NCBI GenBank assembly: GCA_046331565.1 | Contig: JAXLQP010000001.1 | Coordinates: 2,790,001 to 2,854,000, forward strand | Length of the DNA stretch: 64,000 nucleotides | Origin: DASRDU01 sp046331565 | Lineage (GTDB): Bacteria; Acidobacteriota; Blastocatellia; RBC074 | Reading direction: 5' to 3' | Shown: one piece after another, positions 26,801-34,400 of the stretch | Layout of the letters: the number at the start of each line of letters is the position of its first letter | How positions within the stretch are numbered: the first letter of the stretch is position 1 | Notes under the pieces: model-generated | Told to the model about the DNA's origin: nothing | Databases searched by the model: none | Seen by the model: only the letters and a program-made list of their open reading frames with translations | Program-made: the position numbers and the translations under genes

Positions 26801-28678
26801 TACCGCGAACTCAACGAGCGCGCCAATCAACTGGCACATTACCTGCAACGCCTCGGCGTCGGCCCTGAAATGCTGATTGGCGCGTGTCTCGACCGTTCGG
26901 CTGAAGCGATTGTCGCCATGCTCGGCGTGCTGAAATCAGGCGCGGCCTGGCTGCCGCTCGATCCGCAGGCTCCGGCTGAACGCCTGGCCTTTCTGCTCAC
27001 CGATGCCAGGGCGCAGGTGCTGCTGACGCAATCCTCAACTGCTGATCTCAAACTTGAAATTGACGGGTTGCACATTGTCAGTCTCGACGCTGAACGCGAC
27101 AGGCTGGCCGAAGAAAGCACTGGGAATCTGACCAACGAAATCGCGGGCGATCAGCTTGCTTATGTGATTTACACGTCAGGTTCGACGGGCAAGCCCAAAG
27201 GCGTGATGATCGAGCATCAGCCGTTTGCCAGGCACATCCGCGATGCGCAGCATCATTACCGGATTGATCAGCGTGACCGCGTGCTGCAATTCGCTGCCTT
27301 CACGTTTGACCCGTCACTCGAACAGACCTTTACTGCGCTGACCTGCGGCGCGACGCTGCACCTGCGCGCGGGCGAAGCGCTCCCGGCCACTGAATTCAAC
27401 GACCAGCTCGTCCGCGAAGGGGTGACGATCATCAACATTCCACCGGCTTACTGGCAGCAGTGGGTGCAGGAATGGGCCAGAGGCACGCGCCTGTCAGCGC
27501 CGACGCAGTTGCGCCTGGTCATTGTCGGCGGCGATGCGCTGCAACCCGAAATGCTGCGACAGTGGCAGCAGACTCCGATGCGCCGGGCGCGACTGCTGAA
27601 TGCTTACGGCCCGACCGAAACCACCGTGACGGCCACGACCTTTGAAGTGCCGCACGCCTTCAATGCCGAAGCGCGCCACCGCATGCCGATTGGTCACCCG
27701 CTGCCCAACCGTCAGCTTTACGTGCTCGACGCGCAGGGCCAGCCCGTCCCCGTCGGCATCCCCGGTGAGTTGTACATCGGCGGCAACGGCCTCGCACGCG
27801 GCTATCTGAACAATCCGCAACTGACGGCGCAGAAATTTATTTTGTGGAAGTCGGAAGTCGGAAGTCGGAAGCCGGAAGCTGACAGACAGATGGCAGATGG
27901 CAGCGAGACTGCTGTATCTCTTCCTGCCGACTACCGACTACCGACTACCGACTACCGACTTTACAGAACCGGCGACCTCGTCCGCTGGCTGTCGGACGGC
28001 AATATTGAATTTCTCGGACGCACGGATCATCAGGTCAAGATTCGCGGCTTCCGTGTCGAACCCGGCGAAATTGAAGCGACGCTTGGCGAGCATCCCGGCG
28101 TTCGTGAGGTCGTCGTGCAGGCACGCGCGGCCAGAGCGGGCGGCAAACAGCTCGTCGCTTATGTCGTCGCGCAGGAAGCGACGCTGACGCCTGCGACGCT
28201 GGCAGAATTTCTGAAAGCGAAGCTGCCCGATTACATGATTCCGGCAGTCTTCGTAATGCTCGACGCCATGCCGCTGACGAGCGGCGGCAAGGTTGATCGG
28301 CGCGCCCTGCCTGCGCCGGAACTCGCGCCCGGCAGCGGCGCACCGTCTTACGTCGCGCCACGCACTCCGGTTGAGGAAGAGATTGCGCACATCTGGGCGC
28401 AGGTTCTCAACGTCGAGCGCGTGGGACTTTATGACAATTTCTTTGAAATCGGCGGGCATTCGCTGCTGGCCACACAGATTGTTTCGCGCCTGCGCGAACG
28501 CTTCCAGGTCGAACTGCCGCTGCGCCGCCTGTTTGAATCTCCGACGGTTGAAGGCACGGCTCTGCTGATTGCCGAACAACAGGCCGCCGAAACCAGTGAT
28601 GCTGAAATGGCCGCACTGCTGGCGGAACTCGAAGGCATGTCCGAAGAGCAGGCAAAGCACATGCTCACCCAGGAATAA
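20813..28678 (+). CDS. Hybrid PKS-NRPS, KS-AT-KR-ACP-C-A1-PCP (gene A)
   Basis: 2621 aa. KS ~12-440 with active Cys186 (TACSTS) and His320/His360. AT ~535-830 with GHSIGE (Ser632) and HAFH (728-731), the malonyl-CoA pattern. KR nucleotide fold from ~1140 (TGGLGRIG) with Tyr1309/Asn1313, hence a beta-hydroxy product; no DH, ER or MT. ACP Ser ~1453 (LGGHSL). C domain ~1505-1940 with HHIVSDG (His1643/1644). A1 ~1960-2470 with TSGSTGKPKG (~2121) and hand-read pocket D-P-E-N-I-G-A-V-T, unassigned. PCP Ser ~2550. The C-terminus (MSEEQAKHML) looks like a short docking tail. A heptamer-repeat insertion interrupts A1 at 27843-27962. There is no loading module in front of the KS. ATG at 20813 is preceded by a weak GGGACAGG. 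Confidence 0.95.
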   Translation: MYHQEDEVTDSPTGFEIAVIGLTGRFPGAEHADQFWRNLCDGVEAISFFTDEELATNPASAETRHPAYVKASGALKDVDLFDASFFGFYPREAEILDPQQRLFLECAWTALEYAGYDPARYPGLIGVYAGAGFNSYLYTNLLASRAVRESVQPYQLTLNNDKDFLPTRVCYKLNLRGPGINVQTACSTSLVAIHLAAQSLISYQCDMALAGGVSLYHRKGYLYQEGGILSPDGHCRAFDAGAQGTVPGSGVGIVVLKRLADAIADGDCIHAIIKGSAINNDGSLKVGYTAPSIDGQTEVITMAQAMAGVAPETISYIEAHGTGTVLGDPIEIAALNQAFRMGTQDDQFCAIGSVKASVGHLDAAAGVTGFIKTVLALKHGLIPPTLHFDRPNPKLGLEDSPFYVNSRLAEWPDCGTPRRAGVSSFGIGGTNAHVILEEAPPVAPTSDSRPAQLLLLSAKTASALDAATDNLAEHLKFNPGINLADAAFTLQVGRQPFAHRRLLVCRDAADAVAALERRDPSRLLTSQTSAQAKSVVFMFTGQGAQYVSMARELYEAEPTFRDQVDLCCDTLIGHLGLDLRSVLFPAPEQVEEMKQQLNQTWLTQPALFVIEYALAKLWMQWGVKPAAMIGHSIGEYVAACLAEVFSLRDALALVAARGRLMQGLPAGSMISLPVPEKDVRPYLNGKLSVAAVNAPSLCVVSGPTEAVDELERKMADKGIEGRRLHTSHAFHSAMMEPILDQFVRQFSRIRLNAPSVPFISNLSGKWITKGEATDPEYWAGHLRHSVRFADGIGELLTDTSRIFLEIGPGTTLSSLVRQHASFTREHLVLPSLRHPHDTQSDVAFLLHTLGRLWLNGFAPDWKGFYTHEQRQRMPLPTYPFERKRYWIEPDADAGEQFKPSPEIRKKADVRDWFYAPSWKRADLYSASAATAPQRLLLFTAENSLIQQLAAQLDSAGHEVITVTAGAQFAGANEKALTINPQNADNYLALLSELQTSSRLPDTIVYAWSLTPQTSVSETLAAGFHGLLRLMQAIERSGALSPLRLLVITSGAQEVTGDENILPGVAAINGLCRVIPQELPFITCRTVDLSPQFKNAAQLASEVLTDAAAAVAYRGQHRWAQTFEALPTTADTGHSPACRAGGVYLITGGLGRIGLTLAECLAQKAQARIALLSRTALPARETWAQWLETHPADDRFSQLISRLQQLEAAGARILTISADVSDAAQLQSAIAQTEAAFGPLSGVIHSAGLIGDEGVVPVAALTDENIARQFAPKIGGALALAEALRGRKLDFCILQSSLSSVLGGLGFAAYAAANSFMDALAQQQNQAGLTPWLSLDWDGWDFGAEHHAADLLINPAEGATAFEYALSLAPASQLIISTGDLQARLDQWINRRNTADEREAEDEAVSLHSRPNLSTAYVAPRNATEERIAAMWRQVLGLEEIGVHDNFFELGGHSLLATQLVARVRETFKVELPLRRLFETPTIAGLSAMVSAGSEDEPASVTIPAIPRDGVLPLSFAQQRLWFLDQFDPGSPLYNNPAAVRMTGHLNVGALQRSINAIIERHEILRTVFDTAHGEPVQTILPDMHLLIPVIDLSERSAAEREAEVQRIAAEEAVKPFHLTHGPLLRFTLLRTRTDEYVALLTMHHIVSDGWSVGVFLRELAAFYHAFVNQTEAHLPPLRVQYADFAHWQREWLRGAELERQLAYWKQKLSDGSVVLDLPTDRPRPAVQTFRGATQWLRLPRQLRDNLEALSRREDATLFMTLMAAFQTLLHRYTGQTDIRVGSPIAGRTQAETESLIGCFINPLVMRADFTGDPVFTSLLRQVRETSLEAYAHQDLPFEMLVEALQPERDMSHSPLFQAMLVLQNAPMQPIELPGLRISEMKPDRGTEKFDLTLFIEEETDGLKLGWSYNTDLFDDATITRMADHFNTLLAGLVTRHGERVSRLPLLAEAERQQILIEWNDTATDDTDAPPVHRSFEVQAAHTPDAVAVVCGETRLSYRELNERANQLAHYLQRLGVGPEMLIGACLDRSAEAIVAMLGVLKSGAAWLPLDPQAPAERLAFLLTDARAQVLLTQSSTADLKLEIDGLHIVSLDAERDRLAEESTGNLTNEIAGDQLAYVIYTSGSTGKPKGVMIEHQPFARHIRDAQHHYRIDQRDRVLQFAAFTFDPSLEQTFTALTCGATLHLRAGEALPATEFNDQLVREGVTIINIPPAYWQQWVQEWARGTRLSAPTQLRLVIVGGDALQPEMLRQWQQTPMRRARLLNAYGPTETTVTATTFEVPHAFNAEARHRMPIGHPLPNRQLYVLDAQGQPVPVGIPGELYIGGNGLARGYLNNPQLTAQKFILWKSEVGSRKPEADRQMADGSETAVSLPADYRLPTTDYRLYRTGDLVRWLSDGNIEFLGRTDHQVKIRGFRVEPGEIEATLGEHPGVREVVVQARAARAGGKQLVAYVVAQEATLTPATLAEFLKAKLPDYMIPAVFVMLDAMPLTSGGKVDRRALPAPELAPGSGAPSYVAPRTPVEEEIAHIWAQVLNVERVGLYDNFFEIGGHSLLATQIVSRLRERFQVELPLRRLFESPTVEGTALLIAEQQAAETSDAEMAALLAELEGMSEEQAKHMLTQE
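27843..27962 (+). repeat. Heptamer cassette type I in A1
   Basis: Five GGAAGTC-type units (27845-27879), a ~47-bp middle, then CCGACTA x4 plus CCGACT (27927-27960). The arms are inverted with one mismatch per unit. In frame; encodes SEVGSRK/DYRLPTT-type heptapeptides between motifs A6 and A7. Confidence 0.9.
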
Positions 28679-28702
28679 ACCGGATCGTGATTCAGAACGT
28701 CC

Positions 28703-28742
28703 GTGGATGTTCGACAAGCTCATCAGCTTGTCGAACATCCAC
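28703..28742. repeat. Perfect 18-bp hairpin in the gene A/gene B gap
   Basis: GTGGATGTTCGACAAGCT (28703-28720) and its exact reverse complement (28725-28742) flank a 4-base CATC loop. No T-tract follows. A diverged relative, CAGGCT-CACC-AGCCTG followed by TTGAAC, lies ~50 bp further on (about 28769-28790). REP-like element or attenuator; the remainder of 28679-28859 shows no clear ribosome site. Confidence 0.75.
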
Positions 28743-28859
28743 GTCAAATACGCTTCCGCAGACCAGCGACAGGCTCACCAGCCTGTTGAACTTCAGGGCT
28801 GAATCATCACCGGGTAAATGGCAGACCGACAGCAGTAATAAAAATGCCCCGGCACTATT

Positions 28860-31448
28860 ATGAGTACACTGAAGGATCGCATCTCCGAACTGTCACCCGA
28901 AAAACGCGCGCTGCTGATGAAAAAGCTGAAGCAGCAACATCCGGCTTCAGCCTTGTCAGCCGGAATTGCTCCGCGCGCTGACCAGCAGGCCTGGCCGCTG
29001 TCTTATGCACAGCAGCGCATGTGGTTTCTCGATCAGCTTGAAACCGGCAGCCCGCTTTACAACATCAGCGCCGCGCTGCGTCTGAGCGGCCACCTCGACA
29101 TCGCCGCGCTTGAAGCGGCACTCAATGAAGTCATTCGTCGTCACGAAATTCTGCGCGCCACCTTCACGACTGAAAAAGGCTGGCCGGTCGAACGCATTAC
29201 GCCGGAACTGAAACTCAGGCTGACCGTCACTGACCTGCAACACCTGCCCGAAGCTGAACGCGAAACCGAAGCGCGCCGCCTGGCCACTGAAGAAGCGCGC
29301 CAGCCCTTCATTCTCTCTGAAGGGCCGCTGCTGCGCGCCCGTTTGCTGCGCCTGAGCGACACTGAACACATCGCGCTCATCACGCTGCATCACATCGTTT
29401 CTGACGGCTGGTCAACCGGCGTCTTCATCCGCGAAGTCGTCACGCTGTATGACGCCATCACGCAGGGCCGCCCGTCGCCGCTCGCTGAACTGAAACTGCA
29501 ATATGCCGACTTCGCGCACTGGCAGCGCGAAACGTTGCAGGGCGAAACGCTGGCGCAGCAGCTTGGTTACTGGAAGGAAAAACTGAGCGGCGAACTGCCT
29601 TCGCTCAATCTGCCGACTGATCGCCCGCGCCCGGCGGTGCAGACCTTTCACGGCGCGCACTATTCATTCACGCTGCCGCCATCGCTTACCGAAGCTCTGA
29701 CAAAGCTCGGCCAGCAGGAAGGCGCGACGCTCTTTATGACGCTGCTCGCGGCGTTTCAGACGCTGCTGCATCGCTACACCAGCCAGGACGACATCTGCAT
29801 CGGCTCGCCCATTGCCGGACGCAATCGCGCAGAGCTTGAAGACCTGATCGGATTTTTCGTCAATACGCTGGTGCTGCGCGGCGACCTGAGCGGCGAACCA
29901 TCCTTCCGTGAACTGTTGCGGCGCGTCAAAGGCACGGCGCTTGATGCTTACGCGCATCAGGATCTGCCGTTTGAAATGCTGGTTGACGAAGTGCAGGCGC
30001 AGCGCGACCTGAGCCGCACGCCGCTTTTTCAGGTGATGTTCCTGCTGCAGCAGTCGCAATTGCCGCTGATCAAACTGCCCGGCCTGCACATCAGCCAGGT
30101 GGATGTTGATCCGGGCACGGCGAAATTTGATCTGCTGCTGATGATGGAAGAATCGCCGGAAGGATTGCGCGGCGACTTTGAATACAACACCGATCTGTTT
30201 GATCGTGAAACCATCGCCCGGCTCGTCACCCACTTTCAGACGCTGCTTGAAAGCATTGCCAGCACTCCTGACGAAAGCATCGCCCGCCTGTCACTGCTGA
30301 GCGGAGCGGAGCGGCGACAGATTCTGATCGAGTGGAACGACACCGCCCGCGACTATCCCCCCGACCGCTGCCTCCATCACCTCTTTGAGCAACAGGTCGC
30401 CCGCACGCCCGATGCCGTCGCTCTGACGTTCGAGGATCAGCAGCTCACTTATCAGCAGCTCAGTGATCGCGCTGATCTGCTCGCCCGCCATCTGCAATCC
30501 CTCGGCGTCGGCCCCGATACTCTCGTCGGCGTCTGCGCCGAGCGTTCGCTGGAAATGGTCATTGCGCTCTATGCCATTCTCAAGGCCGGGGGCGCGTACC
30601 TGCCCCTCGATCCGGGCTATCCGGCTGACCGCCTCGCCTTCATGCTGCGCGATGCTCAGCCCGCTGTCCTGCTCACGCAGGCGCATCTCAAAGCTCGGAT
30701 CTCAAATTTCGTATCCGAGCTTGAACTGCTCTGCCTCGACACCGAGTGGGAGACGATTGAGGCCAGCCGCACACACGCCCTGCGCCGCGAGGTCGGGCCG
30801 CACAATCTCGCCTATGTCATCTACACCTCCGGTTCGACCGGGCAGCCGAAAGGCTCGCTCATCGAGCATCACAGCATCGTCAACCGCCTCCTCTGGATGC
30901 AGGAGCAGTATCAGCTGCAGCCCGGTGAAGCGGTGCTGCAGAAGACGCCCTTCAGCTTTGATGTCTCGGTCTGGGAGTTCTTCTGGCCGCTGCTGTGCGG
31001 AGCCAGGCTCGTGCTGGCGCGCCCGGACGGGCATCGTGACAGCGCGTACCTCATCAGTCTCATTCAGCAGCAGCAGGTCACGACGCTGCACTTCGTCCCG
31101 CCGATGCTCTCGATCTTTCTCGAAGCGCCGGGTGTGAGTGAGTGTCGTTCGCTGCGGCGCGATCTGCGGCGGCGAGGCGCTGCCCTTGAGCTGCGCAGCG
31201 GTTCTTCAGCCGGTTTGCCACAGCGGAACTGCACAATCTGTACGGCCCGACGGAAGCGGCAGTGGATGTCAGCTATCACGCCTGCGCGCGCGACAGCCGC
31301 AGCGCGATTGTGCCGATCGGGCGACCGGTGGCGAACACGCAGCTCTACATTCTGGACGCGCAGCAGCCGGTGCCGGTCGGGGTGGCGGGGGAACTGCACA
31401 TCGGCGGGGTGCAACTGGCGCGGGGCTATCTCAACAGGCCGGAGCTGA
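28860..31448 (+). CDS. NRPS gene B, 5' segment: C-A2 (broken before A2 ends)
   Basis: 862-aa frame, of which about the first 770 residues are real. N-terminal docking helix LSPEKRALLMKKLKQQ (~10-25), condensation domain ~35-470 with HHIVSDG (His177/178), then A2 from ~480 with TSGSTGQPKG (~656) and FDVSVWE. After ~31160 the frame is lost through three small deletions relative to the near-identical A4 domain, and the last ~100 residues are nonsense. The protein continues in another frame from ~31205 to 37969. With the missing part restored from A4, the pocket reads D-V-W-H-I-G-L-V-D, Ser-like. Gene B is therefore one gene, 28860-37969, either mis-sequenced or frameshifted. Confidence 0.85.
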   Translation: MSTLKDRISELSPEKRALLMKKLKQQHPASALSAGIAPRADQQAWPLSYAQQRMWFLDQLETGSPLYNISAALRLSGHLDIAALEAALNEVIRRHEILRATFTTEKGWPVERITPELKLRLTVTDLQHLPEAERETEARRLATEEARQPFILSEGPLLRARLLRLSDTEHIALITLHHIVSDGWSTGVFIREVVTLYDAITQGRPSPLAELKLQYADFAHWQRETLQGETLAQQLGYWKEKLSGELPSLNLPTDRPRPAVQTFHGAHYSFTLPPSLTEALTKLGQQEGATLFMTLLAAFQTLLHRYTSQDDICIGSPIAGRNRAELEDLIGFFVNTLVLRGDLSGEPSFRELLRRVKGTALDAYAHQDLPFEMLVDEVQAQRDLSRTPLFQVMFLLQQSQLPLIKLPGLHISQVDVDPGTAKFDLLLMMEESPEGLRGDFEYNTDLFDRETIARLVTHFQTLLESIASTPDESIARLSLLSGAERRQILIEWNDTARDYPPDRCLHHLFEQQVARTPDAVALTFEDQQLTYQQLSDRADLLARHLQSLGVGPDTLVGVCAERSLEMVIALYAILKAGGAYLPLDPGYPADRLAFMLRDAQPAVLLTQAHLKARISNFVSELELLCLDTEWETIEASRTHALRREVGPHNLAYVIYTSGSTGQPKGSLIEHHSIVNRLLWMQEQYQLQPGEAVLQKTPFSFDVSVWEFFWPLLCGARLVLARPDGHRDSAYLISLIQQQQVTTLHFVPPMLSIFLEAPGVSECRSLRRDLRRRGAALELRSGSSAGLPQRNCTICTARRKRQWMSAITPARATAAARLCRSGDRWRTRSSTFWTRSSRCRSGWRGNCTSAGCNWRGAISTGRS
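30680..30722 (+). repeat. ATCTCAA-family heptamers in A2
   Basis: Degenerate units CATCTCAA, GATCTCAA, ATTTCG encode HLKARISNFVSE between motifs A2 and A3. Confidence 0.55.
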
Positions 31449-34400
31449 CGGCGGAAAAATTCATCACCTCGTCAGTGGTCAGTGGTCAGTGGTCAGTGGT
31501 CAGTGACAGCAGCGGACAACGGACAACGGACAACGGACAACGGCTGTACCGCACGGGCGATCTGGCGCGGTGGCTGGGGAACGGAGAGGTGGAGTATCTG
31601 GGGCGGCTGGATCATCAGGTGAAGATTCGCGGGTTCCGGATTGAACTGGGCGAGATCGAGGCGGTGCTGGGTGAGCACGGGGGAGTGCGTGAGGCGGTGG
31701 TGGTGGCGCGGGAGGAGCAGGGCGGCGACAAGCGGCTGGTGGCGTACCTGATTGCGGAGGAAGGACGACAGCCGAATGTGAGCGAGTTGCGTGAATACCT
31801 TGGGCAGCGGTTGCCGGAGTACATGGTGCCGTCGGCATTTGTGATGCTGGAGGCATTTCCGCTGAGTCCGAACGGGAAGGTGGATCGCAAGGCTCTGCCT
31901 GCGCCTGACACGGCGCGGCCTGATCTTGAAGCGCAGTATGTTGCGCCGCGCACGCCGATTGAAAAGCTGATTGCGCAGACCTGGAGCGACATTCTCGGCG
32001 TTGAAAAGATCGGCATTCACGACAATTTCTTTGAACTCGGCGGCGATTCGCTCAAGGCCGCAGTCTTCGTCAATCGTTTGCAGGAAGAGGCCGGCATCAA
32101 CTGCCACCTGCGCGTGCTGTTCTTTGTGCCGCACATCGCGGGGCTGGCGGCTTACTGTTACGAATACTATCCCGACCTGGTTGAGAAGCTCGGCGCAGCG
32201 CAGCCGGGCACGGACGAGGAGTTTGAATTCAGAAAGAAGATTGCTGCGCCCGATCAGGTCAAACGCATTGATGAATCGCACGTCGCAGAAATTCGCCGCA
32301 TCATCACGCCGCTCGCCCCGCACGAAAGCACAAGGCGCAAGCCGAAAAATCCGCGCGCCATTTTTCTGCTCTCGCCGCCGCGTTCGGGTTCGACGCTGCT
32401 GCGCGTGATGCTCGAAGGGCATCCGCAGCTTTTCTCGCCGCCTGAACTTGAACTGCTGTCATTCAACACGCTGGCCGAACGTCGCCACTCATTCGCCAGA
32501 GATTACCAGATGGTGCTCGAAGGCACGATTCGCGCGCTGATGGAGATCAATCAGTGCGACGCCGACACGGCGACGCGAATGATGGAAGAGTATGAACGGC
32601 AGAACATGTCAACCCGCGACTTTTACCAGTTGATTCAGGACAGCATCGGTGAGCGCACCCTGGTTGACAAAACGCCGGTCTATGCCTTCGACCCGGCGAT
32701 GCTTGAACGCGCCGAAGAGATTTTTGATGAACCGCTTTACATTCATCTGGTGCGGCATCCTTACGCAACGATTTATTCATTCATCGAAGCGCGGCTGGAT
32801 GAATATTTCTTCCGCTACCCGCACCAGTTCGCGCCGCGTGAACTGAGCGAACTGATCTGGATTATCAGTCACCAGAACATTCTCGATTTCTTCGAGCGGA
32901 TTCCCGCCGAACGGCAGCACCGGGTTTATTACGAGGAGATTGTCACCGATTCGCGCCACGCGATTGAGGGCCTGTGCAACTTCATGCACATCAGCTTTCA
33001 TCCCGACATGCTGGAGCCTTACAAGGGCAGGCGCATGACGGATGGCATTCGCCCGACCTCGCAGATGATCGGTGATCTGAAGTTTTATCTGCGGCGCGAA
33101 ATTGACGCGAAGGCTTCGGAACGCTGGCGCAAGCATCACAAGGAAGAATTTCTGAGCGAAGTCGGCTGGCAACTGGCGGAACGACTCGGCTATGAGCGCG
33201 AACCCGCGCAGCCGCGCCAGGTCACCATCAGCGCGCCTGCGCCGCTGCCCGAAGCGCCGCTCAAACGCGCATCGCGTGACGGTGAACTGCCGCTGTCATT
33301 CGGTCAGCAGCGGTTGTGGTTTCTCGATCAGCTTGAACCGGGCAGCCCGCTCTACAACATTCCTTCAGCCGTCAGGTTCACGGGCAATCTGAAGATTGCC
33401 GTGCTTGAACGCGCGCTGACTGAAATCGTGCGGCGTCACGAAATCCTGCGCACGACTTTTGAGACGGTCAATGGCGAGCCGTCGCTGCGCATTGCTGAAG
33501 CGGGCGATGTGACTTTGCCGGTCACTGACCTGCGACTTTATCCGGCTGAAGAACGCGAACGACAGGTTGAACTGATGGCCGCTGAAGAAGCGCGCCGACC
33601 ATTCGATCTGGCACGCGGGCCGCTGCTGCGCGCCCGTCTGCTGCAGGTCAGCGATGATGAACACATCGCGCTTTTCACCATGCATCACATCGTTTCGGAC
33701 GGGTGGTCATCGCAGGTGATGGTGCGCGAACTCGGACTGCTGTACGAAGCGTATCTGAGCAACCAGGCTTCGCCGCTTGATGAGCTGCCGATTCAGTATG
33801 CCGATTACGCCGCGTGGCAGCGCGAACTGATGCAGGGTGAACGGCTGCAATCGCAGCTTGATTTCTGGCAGCGCACGTTGCAGGGCGCGCCGCACCCTGA
33901 CCTGCCGACTGATCGCCCGCGCCCGGCAGTGCTGACCAATCGCGGAGCGCGCCTGCCATTCATCATTTCAACCGAACTGTTTGCAAAGCTCGAAACGCTC
34001 AGCCGCCGCGAAGGCGTGACGCTGTTTATGACTTTGCTCGCCGCGTTTCAGACGCTGCTTGCGCGGTACAGCAATCAGGATGACATCAGCATCGGCTCGC
34101 CCATTGCCAATCGCAATCACGCCGAAACCGAAGGGCTGATCGGATTTTTCGTCAATACGCTGGTGCTGCGCGGCGACCTGAGCGGCAATCCGACCTTCCG
34201 CGAGCTGCTGCACCGCACGCGCGACACGGCAGTGCAGGCTTACGCGCATCAGGAACTGCCGTTTGAAATGCTGGTTGATGCGTTGCAGCCGGAACGCAGC
34301 CTGAATCGTCCGCCGCTCTTTCAGGTGATGATGACGCTCAACAAGGCCGCGCTGCCGCAACTGAAGCTGCCCGGCCTGACCATCAGCCCGATTCTGGTTG

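Larger units (their letters stand above)
30293..31917. repeat. Adenylation-domain repeat R1, copy 1 (A2)
   Basis: About 1.6 kb near-identical to 39299-40928, starting at the C-A linker (CTGCTGAGCGGAGCGG) and ending at the A-PCP linker (CTGACACGGCGCG). Differences are concentrated in small indels. Confidence 0.85.

Noticed and set aside
25589..26848. 419-aa open frame on the minus strand inside gene A
   Set aside because: It is antisense to the condensation and early A1 domain of the PKS-NRPS gene, has a composition rich in Arg/Gln/His typical of a shadow frame, and resembles no family.
27843..27962. Heptamer arrays considered as a CRISPR array
   Set aside because: Units are 7 bp without spacers and lie in frame inside A domains.
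31262..31448. Overlapping genes with independent starts at 31262 and 40000
   Set aside because: Both starts are GTG codons inside an A domain; comparison of the two A copies shows frameshifts within single genes instead.
31493..32422. 309-aa minus-strand frame near the gene B break
   Set aside because: Antisense to the end of A2, PCP and start of the sulfotransferase; Arg/His-rich, no recognisable domain.
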